DNA of 64,000 bases from Henriciella sp. GTDB lineage: Bacteria > Pseudomonadota > Alphaproteobacteria > Caulobacterales > Hyphomonadaceae. A model generated the notes under the pieces. The model had not been told where the DNA came from and made no database searches. It saw only the letters and a program-made list of their open reading frames with translations. The DNA lies in assembly GCF_029937755.1 (NCBI RefSeq), contig NZ_JAPYPG010000010.1:18783-82782 (forward strand), given 5' to 3'. Positions 26,429-34,115 of this stretch are shown piece by piece. The position numbers were made by a program, and so were the translations under genes. The first letter of the stretch is position 1, and the number at the start of each line of letters is the position of its first letter.

Positions 26429-26850
26429 CTCTCAAATCCCTTGCTTGCTAGTTTCCGGCCCTTGGGCCATTCCGGTTTGCGATAAAAGCGATTGTCCTTC
26501 GACAGCCCCGACACCTTCGGCTTTGGGATGGAGCCGTGGCCGCGCTCTCGCAGGCGCTTCTGCTGGCCGGTCTTGCCCTGCCTGCGCCGGATCTTCGCCT
26601 GCACAGGCTTCTCGCCAGCCGTCTTGACCTTGGCGCATGGATCGGTGACGTAGAGTGCCCGGTTGTCGAGGTCGTTTGATCCGCCTTCGAACAGTGCCAG
26701 GATATGCTCGTCCGTGATCGCGCGCGGCGTCTGGAAGTCGAGCTTGCGCCCGCATCCGCATCCGCACTTGCCTTCCTGCCGGAGCGCCAGCATTGCGAAC
26801 TGGTGCTTGGTCAGGGGTTTGCGAGGTTCGGCTGGTAGGGGGCGGGTCAT
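26425..26850 (-). CDS. HNH-type nuclease-like protein with Cys cluster
   Basis: A 141-residue basic protein. Near the N-terminus is KCGCGCGRKLDF, followed by ITDEHILALFEGGSNDLDNRALYVTDPC split over about 30 residues, an HNH pattern (DEH, N, and Asn-Arg-Ala-Leu) with a Cys-based zinc site. A Lys/Arg-rich C-terminus follows. Probably a phage HNH nuclease. The ATG at 26850 overlaps the next upstream stop. Confidence 0.75.
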   Translation of the reverse strand: MTRPLPAEPRKPLTKHQFAMLALRQEGKCGCGCGRKLDFQTPRAITDEHILALFEGGSNDLDNRALYVTDPCAKVKTAGEKPVQAKIRRRQGKTGQQKRLRERGHGSIPKPKVSGLSKDNRFYRKPEWPKGRKLASKGFER

Positions 26851-27047
26851 GCTGCGCTGTCCTCCCAATGCTCGAAGTACACAGTGAAGCCGGTTTTCAC
26901 CTTTTTGATCGAAGCTTTGATGCCGTAGTTATGAATGCCGCAGATGCTTCCCGTGGCCGGATCATGCTGCTGAACCCACCATGCGATCTGGTCGTAGGCC
27001 CAGCGCGCCGCGAATGCTGACGGGCAGTTGTTCAGGATAATCTTCAT
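26847..27047 (-). CDS. small phage protein, unknown
   Basis: A 66-residue protein rich in aromatic residues (AYDQIAWWVQQHD, FTVYFEHWED). The ATG overlaps the stop of the upstream gene (TGATG). No family recognised. Confidence 0.6.
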   Translation of the reverse strand: MKIILNNCPSAFAARWAYDQIAWWVQQHDPATGSICGIHNYGIKASIKKVKTGFTVYFEHWEDSAA

Positions 27048-27265
27048 CACTCCCCATCCTTCTGAAAGACTGGGGTGGGGGCGGAGCGTTCAACACGACC
27101 AGCACAATCGCTGCATGGCTGGCAATGACCGCCAGTATACCCGCACGCAGTGCCCGGCTTTGAGTGGTAGGCGCTAAAAACTGGCCGAACCGGAATAGCC
27201 AAGGGGCAGTTTCCCGCGTGATATAGTACGCTTCTTCCCTCTGTGTCTGTGACGGTGTGGGTCAT
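27047..27265 (-). CDS. small Cys-containing phage protein
   Basis: A 72-residue protein with CGYTGGHCQPCSDC in the middle, a Cys cluster that could bind zinc. It overlaps the DUF1643 gene by 4 bases. Function unknown. Confidence 0.55.
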   Translation of the reverse strand: MTHTVTDTEGRSVLYHAGNCPLAIPVRPVFSAYHSKPGTACGYTGGHCQPCSDCAGRVERSAPTPVFQKDGE

Positions 27266-27807
27266 GAGTTGGCGCCCTTCAGAATAAACGGTTCAACAGG
27301 TGTCTCGGATTTCAAATAAAGAGGGTGCCGAGGGTGCCCATCCTTGGACATGCCGAGACAGTACAGGTCTCGCCCGTGCATGGCGGCAATGAACTTCTCA
27401 GCCTGCGGTATGGCGCGGCGGTCAGCGCCCCACGCGCAGATGATGGTCGCGCTGGATTTCTTGAGGGCCTGCCAGTGTTCGAGATTGTCAGGACCTTCAG
27501 GATCGTCCATCTTGAACAGGTCGGCGGGCTTGGTTGCTCGCCCGGCAAACAGGTTCATCACGCAGATTTCGTCATAGTCATCGCGCCGCGCAAAGCCGAC
27601 ACACCGACGGATTGTCGGGTCGTCCTCGTAAGCATCGGCAGTTGACGGATTCAACATCACGAAGGCCATCACGCGAGGGGGCGTGTACCAAGCTAAAGCC
27701 ATGCTCTCCAAAGGCATTGGTTCCCGCATGATCCGCCCAAGCCGGTAGCGGTAAGTGCCGCAGTCCGACAAAGTGGCCACGCGCCGGATATCTTGTGTCT
27801 CGCTCAT
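27262..27807 (-). CDS. DUF1643-family protein
   Basis: A 181-residue protein with the DUF1643 hallmarks: YRYRLGRIM near residue 20, FVMLNPSTADAYEDDPTIRRC, VMNLFAGRATKPADL and IICAWGADRR. The family is widespread in phages and bacteria; its function is unknown. In the leftward early operon. Confidence 0.88.
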   Translation of the reverse strand: MSETQDIRRVATLSDCGTYRYRLGRIMREPMPLESMALAWYTPPRVMAFVMLNPSTADAYEDDPTIRRCVGFARRDDYDEICVMNLFAGRATKPADLFKMDDPEGPDNLEHWQALKKSSATIICAWGADRRAIPQAEKFIAAMHGRDLYCLGMSKDGHPRHPLYLKSETPVEPFILKGANS

Positions 27808-27840
27808 ACCTTCATCCTTCCTGGGTGTCTGTGAACTTGG

Positions 27841-28170
27841 TCATCCGATCCTCGCAGTCGCGCGCGCGTTGCTTTGCTCTGTGCGCCACGCCTCGATGAT
27901 GGCGGATGCTGCCGACCGTCGGTCACGCTTAGAATAGTCCATCTCGGCCAGCTCTTTCTTGGCGGCGAGGTGGTTCTCATAATCGGGGTGTGCGCGTGCC
28001 CAGGCCTCTTTCGCGGCTGCGGACTTCTCACCACTCTGAGCCATCAGCTTCGCCAGAACGACCTTATCCAGATCGGCCATGTGCTCGTGAGCGGCGCGGG
28101 CCTTCGCGGACTCGTTGTGCCTGTCGATGAGAATTTCCATCGCCCATTCGAGTTGCTTCTCGGTGATCAT
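27841..28170 (-). CDS. helical phage protein next to recombination genes
   Basis: A 109-residue charged helical protein (MITEKQLEWAMEILIDRHNE, many Ala/Lys/Glu). Its start overlaps the end of the YqaJ gene by 4 bases, suggesting coupling to the recombination module. No family recognised. Confidence 0.65.
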   Translation of the reverse strand: MITEKQLEWAMEILIDRHNESAKARAAHEHMADLDKVVLAKLMAQSGEKSAAAKEAWARAHPDYENHLAAKKELAEMDYSKRDRRSAASAIIEAWRTEQSNARATARIG

Positions 28171-28796
28171 GCTGCAGCCTCCGCATCCATCATCCCGCGA
28201 AGCTCGGCTTCGGTGGCGGCGACTTCCTCCAGGAACTCCTCGACGGCTGCCTCTGTCTCGGCAATGAACTTGTCATCACGGGGAACGCGCTTCACGCTGA
28301 TCTGAAGCTCTGGCGGTAAACGCGGATCGAAGGATGCGAAGTCGCACCACTCCCGATTGGTGCACGCCATTTGCCACTGCATCTGCGTGAGGTATTCATC
28401 CTTGATGGATCGGGTTCGCAGGAAATCGACATGCTGGGCGGTGTTTGGACATTTGATTTCCAGCAGCCCGGTATCCATCACAAGGCCGTCAGGCGATGCG
28501 TGGGTGCCCTTGATGTGCGGGTGCCGGACCAAGCCCTCTTCCTGAACCGCGATGTTGCGCAGAAAGGTGTAGGCAGCCCGCGCCTGTGACTCGGTGTCCT
28601 TGCCCCACTGCATGGCGGTGCTGGTGAACGTCTCGGTCGGTTCGCCCGTCAGGCGCTCCGCAACAAGCTGAAAGAGCGTGTCTTTCCGGGTCGCCGCGTA
28701 ACCGCCGCTCTTGATCGTCTTGATAGCCCCGTGCACCTGAGACGCCCCGAGGGAGCCGGCACGCGCGCGGAGCCATTCATCGCTCCCCTGGATCAT
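28167..28796 (-). CDS. YqaJ/lambda-exonuclease-type viral recombinase
   Basis: A 209-residue 5'-3' exonuclease-like protein of the PD-(D/E)xK fold that resects DNA for single-strand annealing. Visible motifs are MIQGSDEWLRARAGSLGAS at the N-terminus, WGKDTESQARAAYTF, SPDGLV and LLEIKCPN (E-x-K), then QMQWQMACT. The ATG at 28796 overlaps the ERF stop by 4 bases; the two act as an exonuclease/annealase pair. Confidence 0.9.
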   Translation of the reverse strand: MIQGSDEWLRARAGSLGASQVHGAIKTIKSGGYAATRKDTLFQLVAERLTGEPTETFTSTAMQWGKDTESQARAAYTFLRNIAVQEEGLVRHPHIKGTHASPDGLVMDTGLLEIKCPNTAQHVDFLRTRSIKDEYLTQMQWQMACTNREWCDFASFDPRLPPELQISVKRVPRDDKFIAETEAAVEEFLEEVAATEAELRGMMDAEAAA

Positions 28797-29533
28797 TGCT
28801 CCGACCCCTTCTGCTTGGCGAGATAGACAAGCCACTGACGGGCGGTCTCGAACTCCTTGGCCGTCAGGTCGGCAAGCTCCTCGATCTGCGTGCCCTTGCT
28901 GTTCAGGAAGTCGATGAAGTCGGGCTCATTGCGTCCGGCCTTCACGAGCCCTTGGCGAAGCTCCTGGACCTGCTTGGCGGAGATGGCAGATTGCGGAACA
29001 TTGCCGTCATTGTCTTCGCCAGCCACACGAATGCCGAGAAGGGCGCAGGCCGTGTAGCGCTTGCCGTAGCTGACGGCCGACGCGACCGCCTGCAGGTCGT
29101 TCTTGCTGCCTGACTTGTCTGGCGGCAGAGGCAGGTCCGTACTGTCGGAGTGCCCGTCACGATGGCGAAGGATGCAGGTCACGATAACCTGACCGTTCTC
29201 CACGCGCGTCTTGTGCGATATCGAGAAGCCGTAACGAGACGTGACAGGCAGAACCTTGTCCTGAATGTCCTCCCACTTGGCATAGGCGCCGTGGTGAGAC
29301 GTGCCTTTTTTCTCAATTGCTGGCAGATTTGGCTGCATTTCCGCGAAGGCGTCAGAGAAGGTTGTTTCGGCCTGCCGCGCTTGCATCTTTTCGTGCATCG
29401 CGTAGAGCCGCTCCATCTTCTCGACATCGACTTCAGGGTTCGTCGCGGCCCGCTCGATCATTGAGACGAAAGCCGTTGCTTCCTCCCGAACCGCTACTTC
29501 ATTCTTCTTTTCGATCATTGCGCTATCGGGCAT
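28793..29533 (-). CDS. erf: ERF-family single-strand annealing protein
   Basis: Phage recombinase that anneals complementary single strands. The 246-residue protein has the ERF core: TTFSDAFAEMQPNLPAI, AKWEDIQDKVLPVTSRYGFS, and the signature AVASAVSYGKRYTACALLGI. GGAG precedes the ATG at 29533; longer in-frame starts are rejected because they overlap the gene upstream. It is followed directly by its exonuclease partner. Confidence 0.92.
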   Translation of the reverse strand: MPDSAMIEKKNEVAVREEATAFVSMIERAATNPEVDVEKMERLYAMHEKMQARQAETTFSDAFAEMQPNLPAIEKKGTSHHGAYAKWEDIQDKVLPVTSRYGFSISHKTRVENGQVIVTCILRHRDGHSDSTDLPLPPDKSGSKNDLQAVASAVSYGKRYTACALLGIRVAGEDNDGNVPQSAISAKQVQELRQGLVKAGRNEPDFIDFLNSKGTQIEELADLTAKEFETARQWLVYLAKQKGSEQ

Positions 29534-29873
29534 TGTCTTCTCCTTTGAGGGTGGCGCGGTAGGCTTCACGGGCGCGGCGGAAAATGCCGATGCTGAAGTC
29601 CGGATCGGGCATTGGCCAATGGTCGGGCATCTCATCAAACTTCCGATAGCCAAGCTCTGTCGTCTCGTACCTCTGGGCGTACCGGGTGCGCTCGTATTCG
29701 AACTTTGCGGCGATCGGTCCCAAGGCCTCTTCCATCGCGTCTGCTTGTGCTAGACGGTCGATTATGGCGGGGAGCGACTCCATCACGGTATTTGATGCGC
29801 AGTCGGCCTCATCGTCGTCGCCAAGCTGCCAAGCGCGATGCACCTTCTTCAGCCTATCAATGTCCAGTGTCAT
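29523..29873 (-). CDS. phage early protein, unknown
   Basis: A 116-residue protein, mainly helical (MTLDIDRLKKVHRAWQLGDD), with an acidic/aromatic middle (MPDHWPMPDPDFSIGIF). Overlaps the ERF start by 11 bases. Function unknown. Confidence 0.65.
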   Translation of the reverse strand: MTLDIDRLKKVHRAWQLGDDDEADCASNTVMESLPAIIDRLAQADAMEEALGPIAAKFEYERTRYAQRYETTELGYRKFDEMPDHWPMPDPDFSIGIFRRAREAYRATLKGEDNAR

Positions 29874-30130
29874 GACTGGCCTCCTGCAATCTGAGCCGCT
29901 TCCTTGCGGGCCAGCATTTCAGCGACTTCCAGCCGGTCGCGTTCGTCCAGGTGAGCCTCCGCAATCGCGGTGTGCTCTGCCATGCGGCGGCGGATATCCA
30001 TGATCTTGATGTTGATCCGGTTGGCCTCGCGAATGCGTTCGGCGTGGCGTTCGGTTTCCCGCTCGCGGACCATCTGCGCTCTTGGGCAGGATGGCTCATG
30101 GCGGGAAAGGCGGGTGTGTAACTCAATCAT
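29870..30130 (-). CDS. small coiled-coil phage protein
   Basis: An 86-residue, Arg/Glu-rich helical protein (RERETERHAERIREAN) likely to form a coiled coil. It overlaps the next gene by 4 bases. Function unknown. Confidence 0.6.
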   Translation of the reverse strand: MIELHTRLSRHEPSCPRAQMVRERETERHAERIREANRINIKIMDIRRRMAEHTAIAEAHLDERDRLEVAEMLARKEAAQIAGGQS

Positions 30131-30308
30131 CGAGTTGCTCCATCAGGTCTTCGATAGCCTCGGCTTCGGTCGCGCCGTAGCCGCATGGCGTATCCATGTC
30201 GTGGGTTCGGTCGTCGTAGGCGCACCAGTCGAAGCTGCGCCAAGGGACGGGCGGGGGGTCGTAGTGGGTGACGATCTTCGGCTCATGGGCGGGGGTGGAG
30301 GGGGTCAT
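30123..30308 (-). CDS. small FDW-motif phage protein (paralogue A)
   Basis: A 61-residue acidic protein containing PPPVPWRSFDWCAYDD and YGATEAEAIEDLMEQL. The same framework occurs in the protein at 31451-31678 (PPIPDRRFDWGAFIEGDE, GGTPTEAVAEAL), so the two look paralogous. The ATG at 30308 forms an ATGA overlap with the upstream stop. Function unknown. Confidence 0.6.
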   Translation of the reverse strand: MTPSTPAHEPKIVTHYDPPPVPWRSFDWCAYDDRTHDMDTPCGYGATEAEAIEDLMEQLDD

Positions 30309-30784
30309 CGGTTCCATCCCGGAGTCTCAAGTTCTTTGCGCAGAGCCGGAGCGCACAAGTCGCAACTGCGGTTCGCAAATGCCACGCGCTCTGTTTCGAC
30401 GCCCTCTGCCCAGCAAACGCTACATCGTTGCGTGGCGGCCTTAATGGCTTCGAACGAATAGATTTCAGGGATATCGATAACGAGGCCATCCGGACCCCAT
30501 CCGCAGATTTCAGGGCACCCTCTTGGGCTTCCTTCCTCGTCAACCCGACACAATCCAGATATGATGAAGCCATCGCGATACGCTCGCCAAGCCCGCTCAA
30601 CAGGCTCGTGACCGTAGGTCGGCAACACTTGCCAGCCGTCATCTGCCAATGCGTGACGATATGCGTGAACAGCCGCCATAAGGGGCTTTCGGTCGTTTGT
30701 TACAGCCTCCCAAGCCTCTCGTCTTCGGGTTCGAATCGCCTCTTTAAGGCGCGGCGAATCTGCCATCCAATCCTTGCGCGTCAT
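30305..30784 (-). CDS. phage protein with C-terminal Cys pairs
   Basis: A 159-residue protein; the last third has QRCSVCWAEG and RSCDLCAPAL, two CxxC pairs that could bind zinc. The N-terminal half is basic and helical. Function unknown. Confidence 0.65.
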   Translation of the reverse strand: MTRKDWMADSPRLKEAIRTRRREAWEAVTNDRKPLMAAVHAYRHALADDGWQVLPTYGHEPVERAWRAYRDGFIISGLCRVDEEGSPRGCPEICGWGPDGLVIDIPEIYSFEAIKAATQRCSVCWAEGVETERVAFANRSCDLCAPALRKELETPGWNR

Positions 30785-31161
30785 CCCTTCACCCCTTCCG
30801 CATCATCCCCGCCAAAGCGGGCGGGCGCCTCCAGTTCAGCGCGAGCGTCTGCCGCATCGCGTCCAGTGAATGTCTCGATAAGCGAGAGGGCGGTGATCAG
30901 CTGGCGCCGGACAATCTCTCGGCGACCGTCCAGACCGCCGACCTTGGCGGCGTGATAGACCGGGCTGTCAGGGCCGTGCTCTTTCGGCTCGTAAGGCTCC
31001 AGATACTCCCCGGCATGCTCAATCTGGCGGACCAGATATTGAATGCGGGTCTGCAGTTCGTAGGCGTAGGCTTCCAGGGCCTCGCGTGGGAGCTGCTCAA
31101 GCTCCGTCATCGGCAGGCTGTCGAGACGGGTGCGAGCGGTGAGGGTGACGGCGACTGTCAT
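30781..31161 (-). CDS. phage early protein, unknown
   Basis: A 126-residue helical protein starting MTVAVTLTARTRLDSL. Its first codons resemble the start of the next upstream gene (MPCAVTLTERADQL), because both share GTGAGGGTGACGGCG at the DNA level, so a small duplication is possible. Function unknown. Confidence 0.6.
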   Translation of the reverse strand: MTVAVTLTARTRLDSLPMTELEQLPREALEAYAYELQTRIQYLVRQIEHAGEYLEPYEPKEHGPDSPVYHAAKVGGLDGRREIVRRQLITALSLIETFTGRDAADARAELEAPARFGGDDAEGVKG

Positions 31162-31451
31162 GCTGTCCTCCGGTGCATTTCATCTCGAAAGTTGTGTCCG
31201 CATCGCAGGCAGGTGTCGGGGTCTTCGCCGCGCCCGTCATGAACGTGCGAGATACCTCTCCACAGCGCTTGTTGAATGGCGTCTTCCGGCTCGTAGCGAT
31301 CAATGGCCTTGCAGACCGCCTCGACCAGAAACGACTCTTGAGAACTCGGCACACCGGCCAGAAAAAGCAGGTCTGCGAAGGCATCAGCGAACGTCTCTTG
31401 CGCTTCGCGCAGCTGGTCGGCTCGTTCGGTGAGGGTGACGGCGCAGGGCAT
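31158..31451 (-). CDS. phage early protein with CxxC
   Basis: A 97-residue helical protein ending in CLRCGHNFRDEMH. The ATG at 31451 overlaps the stop of the upstream gene (TAATG). Function unknown. Confidence 0.6.
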   Translation of the reverse strand: MPCAVTLTERADQLREAQETFADAFADLLFLAGVPSSQESFLVEAVCKAIDRYEPEDAIQQALWRGISHVHDGRGEDPDTCLRCGHNFRDEMHRRTA

Positions 31452-31678
31452 TAGGCGGCTCCTTTCGAAATGGAGCGGCGAGGCTGGGTAACGCTTACGG
31501 TCCAATCTTCCTCGTGGAAGAAATCCGGATCATTGGCGAGCGCTTCAGCGACGGCCTCCGTGGGCGTTCCGCCAAAGCCAAGGTAGCCGCGCTCCTCGTC
31601 GCCTTCGATAAACGCGCCCCAATCAAAACGGCGATCCGGGATTGGCGGGTTCAGGTATTCGAGAGCAAGCTTTTGCAT
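31451..31678 (-). CDS. small FDW-motif phage protein (paralogue B)
   Basis: A 75-residue acidic protein with PPIPDRRFDWGAFIEGDE and GFGGTPTEAVAEAL; compare 30123-30308. Function unknown. Confidence 0.6.
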   Translation of the reverse strand: MQKLALEYLNPPIPDRRFDWGAFIEGDEERGYLGFGGTPTEAVAEALANDPDFFHEEDWTVSVTQPRRSISKGAA

Positions 31679-31972
31679 TTACGCCACCACCTTTCCGGCG
31701 ATGCCATGCGCCGCAGCCGTGACCTTCTCGTCAGCCAGAGCGTCGTACATGACATCCATGTCGGTGAACTCATCCACGATGGACTCGCGGTAGGCTTCGA
31801 TGACTTGCGGGATCAGATCGCGCTGGTTTGCCCGGATCAGGGTTGCGGCCAGATCGGCGGCAACGTTGAAACAGGCGAAGGCGTATTCAGCATCATTGCG
31901 GGCGGCGTGGTGCGCAGCCTCGACATTGGCGCGGGTCTCTTCTTCGCGGCGCTCTCGGATGGATAGTGGCAT
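31679..31972 (-). CDS. first gene of the leftward early operon, unknown
   Basis: A 97-residue helical acidic protein (MPLSIRERREEETRANVEAA). It is the first gene after the leftward operator/promoter at 31999-32062; the ATG at 31972 is preceded by GGGAG. In lambda this position holds N, but nothing in the sequence identifies an antiterminator. Confidence 0.65.
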   Translation of the reverse strand: MPLSIRERREEETRANVEAAHHAARNDAEYAFACFNVAADLAATLIRANQRDLIPQVIEAYRESIVDEFTDMDVMYDALADEKVTAAAHGIAGKVVA

Positions 31973-31998
31973 GGGTCTCTCCCGTTTCGATGGAGAGA

Positions 31999-32062
31999 GT
32001 TGTGTCACCAAAATGGTTACACGTCAATAGGGCTTCACCAAAAAAGTAACCGGAATGGTGAC
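31999..32062. promoter_or_regulatory. left operator cluster and leftward early promoter
   Basis: Three 17-bp sites of the form GTNACC-N5-GGTNAC: 32004-32020 (GTCACC/GGTTAC), 32034-32050 (TTCACC/AGTAAC) and 32046-32062 (GTAACC/GGTGAC, overlapping the second by 5). On the minus strand TTGACG (32027-32022), a 17-base spacer and CACAAC (32004-31999) form a promoter; the first site fills the spacer. Bound repressor would block the leftward operon. Confidence 0.75.
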
Positions 32063-32114
32063 GTTCGGCGCGCGCCCTGCTATCCTCTCCGTCTCAACGG
32101 AAAGGGATCAGGCG

Positions 32115-32423
32115 ATGCGGAAACAGGCGAAGATGGCGACGACGCCGTTTGGCGAGGGGCCGCTATCTCGCGCCCCAGGGGATGCGCCGGGTGGCGCGCT
32201 ATGGCGCGATACGGTCACAGGTTTGCTGCACATGTTCCACGCGGGTGCGTGGCATGCGTTGCCGGAAGATCAGATGGAGGGTGCGGCAGTCACGGATGAA
32301 ATGCTGTCTGCGGGCCGAACCGAGGCAATATCTATCGACCCGCGCGACGGGCTGACGAGTGAAGACCTGATCAGGATTTATAGAGCCATGCGGACTCTAG
32401 AGCCGCTCGATAATGTCGACTAG
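32115..32423 (+). CDS. small protein inside the immunity region
   Basis: A 102-residue protein: GGALWRDTVTGLLHMFHAGAW in the middle, then SEDLIRIYRAM near the end. It lies between the left operators and the repressor and runs rightward; its 3' end overlaps the leftward gene at 32371 by 53 bases. The start is uncertain (32115 or an ATG six codons later). Function unknown. Confidence 0.5.
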   Translation: MRKQAKMATTPFGEGPLSRAPGDAPGGALWRDTVTGLLHMFHAGAWHALPEDQMEGAAVTDEMLSAGRTEAISIDPRDGLTSEDLIRIYRAMRTLEPLDNVD

Positions 32424-32892
32424 CCGACGCAGAGCCAGCCAGTCCGGCCAGCTCGTCATCGTTTTCAGTCATCAGGATGGTCATGATGGCGGCGAGGTCT
32501 TCTCGCATTGCGTCAAGATTTGCGATGGAGACCGAATGTTCTTTTAGCGGTTTACCGAAGGTCACGGTCCATTTTGAGGCGACCATATTCCCTTTGGCAT
32601 CAGTATAGGTTCCGTGATGCAGGGCGGCGTTCCGGGCGGCTGTGATGGCCTCAAGCTGCTTGAGGGTACTACCCAAGGGAGCAGGCAGCGGCTGGCTCCT
32701 GTTGCTGTAAAGCCGCCTGATCGTGTCGATGGTCGCATTGGCCCCAAGCGCGCCAAAGATCGCGGCGGCGGCGGTCGGGTCCAATCCGGTCCGCTTCATC
32801 AGGAAATAGAAGGCCGCGTATTCGGCATGGGCGAAGCTATCGACCATGCGCCCCAACGCAGCGAAATATTGATCATCGTGCTTGCCGCTCAC
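32371..32892 (-). CDS. HEPN-like protein downstream of the repressor (rex position)
   Basis: A 173-residue helical protein with a GTG start preceded by GGGAGG. The segment ITAARNAALHHG contains R-x4-H, the motif of HEPN-type RNases, after long Ala-rich helices. It follows the repressor by 16 bases on the same strand, so it should be expressed in the lysogen, as rexAB is in lambda. A role in excluding other phages is possible but inferred from position and one motif. Confidence 0.6.
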   Translation of the reverse strand: MSGKHDDQYFAALGRMVDSFAHAEYAAFYFLMKRTGLDPTAAAAIFGALGANATIDTIRRLYSNRSQPLPAPLGSTLKQLEAITAARNAALHHGTYTDAKGNMVASKWTVTFGKPLKEHSVSIANLDAMREDLAAIMTILMTENDDELAGLAGSASASRHYRAALESAWLYKS

Positions 32893-32908
32893 CCCAGCGC
32901 CCTCCCGA

Positions 32909-33514
32909 TCACATGCTTAGAATAGATTTGCGAACTCGACCTAGCACCGAAGGCGACTGGCCTTCCCTCACGAAGATGGGCTGGTGAGCGTCGTTCACTG
33001 AGACTGGCTCGAACCGCTCAGGGTCCGGGCGGAAACGTTTGTAGGTGGCGTTTCCATCCTCGTCTGCGATCACATAGCAGGCATTCGGGACAAGAGCCTT
33101 CTCACGCAGATTCACGAAGATGACGCTCTCGGGCGGGGAAATGCGATCCATCGAGTCGCCCTGAACCCTGAGAGCTATCCATTCGCCGGTGGCCGACAAG
33201 TCCGGGGCTGTCACGCGGGGCGCGTCTGCGAGCGTGTCGACACTCATCTCTGAAAGCTTTGATGCACTGACCCATGAGATTAGGGGTGCGGACACTATGC
33301 CGCCGCCATCCTCATAAAGGACTTCAGAAACCGGGACTCGAAGGTAGCCAGCGATCTTTGCGGCCACGTCCGGAGGGATCTTCCGCGTCTGCTTTACCCA
33401 GCGGCCAACATTCTGACGACTCGTGTTCAGAGCCCGCGCGAGCTCGGCCTGGCTAGTGCCGCGCCGTTCAATCAGCCCCGCGAGACCGTTGGTGAATTTA
33501 CCCTCAACATCCAT
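32909..33514 (-). CDS. CI-type repressor (HTH_XRE + S24 peptidase)
   Basis: A 201-residue phage repressor that keeps the prophage silent and is removed by RecA-stimulated self-cleavage. The HTH is TSQAELARALNTSRQNVGRW (about 20-39). The S24 domain has the Ser nucleophile in VQGDSMDRI and the Lys in GNATYKRF. The ATG at 33514 lies 13 bases from the first right operator; no Shine-Dalgarno is visible, so the message from the maintenance promoter may be leaderless. Longer in-frame starts cross the operators and are rejected. Confidence 0.92.
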   Translation of the reverse strand: MDVEGKFTNGLAGLIERRGTSQAELARALNTSRQNVGRWVKQTRKIPPDVAAKIAGYLRVPVSEVLYEDGGGIVSAPLISWVSASKLSEMSVDTLADAPRVTAPDLSATGEWIALRVQGDSMDRISPPESVIFVNLREKALVPNACYVIADEDGNATYKRFRPDPERFEPVSVNDAHQPIFVREGQSPSVLGRVRKSILSM

Positions 33515-33526
33515 AGGCCATATGCT

Positions 33527-33596
33527 GTCACCAATCAGGCTACGTGACGATCTTCCAAAGTGGTGACTTGCATCGTCACCAGAATGGTGACATAAG
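33527..33596. promoter_or_regulatory. right operator cluster and rightward early promoter
   Basis: Three 17-bp sites start at 33527 (GTCACC/GGCTAC), 33551 (weak left half, GGTGAC right half) and 33575 (perfect GTCACC/GGTGAC), exactly 24 bp apart. TTGCAT (33568-33573), a 17-base spacer and CATAAG (33591-33596) form the promoter for the Cro-like gene; the perfect site fills the spacer. Expected transcription start is at or next to the cro ATG (33603). Confidence 0.78.
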
Positions 33597-33602
33597 GCGT
33601 GT

Positions 33603-33821
33603 ATGACACTCGCTGACTGGCTCACCAAGCACGACCTTTCGGATGCCGATTTTGCGGAGCGCATCGGCGTGAGCCGTCAAGCGCTGCATCGATACAAGAC
33701 CGGCGACCGCCATCCGCGCACTACGATCATGGAAAAGATCGTTGAGCATACCGGAGGCGAAGTCACCGCGAACGATTTTTTTGAAGCCAAGCAGGCCCCC
33801 GCCGAGGCGGTGCAGCCATGA
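33603..33821 (+). CDS. Cro-like HTH repressor
   Basis: A 72-residue single HTH protein: DLSDADFAERIGVSRQALHRY at about 11-31. It diverges from the repressor across the right operators and is the first rightward early gene, the position of Cro. It may compete with the repressor for the same 17-bp sites. Its stop overlaps the next ATG. Confidence 0.82.
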   Translation: MTLADWLTKHDLSDADFAERIGVSRQALHRYKTGDRHPRTTIMEKIVEHTGGEVTANDFFEAKQAPAEAVQP

Positions 33822-34003
33822 CGCTCGCTTTCCTCATTTCCCTGTACCTTACCATCGGTCTCTTCGACCTGATGGCCCGTGGTCTCTGGATCGGCATTGA
33901 CGACAAGGGGGTTATTCCCGGCGTCGTCGCGACCGCCGCGATGTTCATCTACGCCGCGTTCTGGCCGGTGCGTCTGATCAAAAGCATTTGGGAGGCGCTG
34001 TAG
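33818..34003 (+). CDS. small membrane protein downstream of cro
   Basis: A 61-residue protein with two hydrophobic segments (about 2-22 and 33-52) and a short charged loop. Overlaps the cro-like stop (ATGA). Function unknown. Confidence 0.6.
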   Translation: MTLAFLISLYLTIGLFDLMARGLWIGIDDKGVIPGVVATAAMFIYAAFWPVRLIKSIWEAL

Positions 34004-34007
34004 ACCC

Positions 34008-34115
34008 ATGCGCGCCGCCCGAGCCGTCCTCTCCTTCATTGTGCCGCTGCGTCTGCTTCCGCTGGAAGCGATCTGTGCGGCCATGCGCGACATTCGCGCG
34101 GGGAGGGGGCAATGA
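34008..34115 (+). CDS. 35-residue peptide, possible small ORF
   Basis: An amphipathic, Arg- and Leu-rich peptide (MRAARAVLSFIVPLRLLPLE at the start) 4 bases after the membrane-protein stop; GGAGG is about 13 bases upstream. Could be real or chance. Confidence 0.35.
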   Translation: MRAARAVLSFIVPLRLLPLEAICAAMRDIRAGRGQ

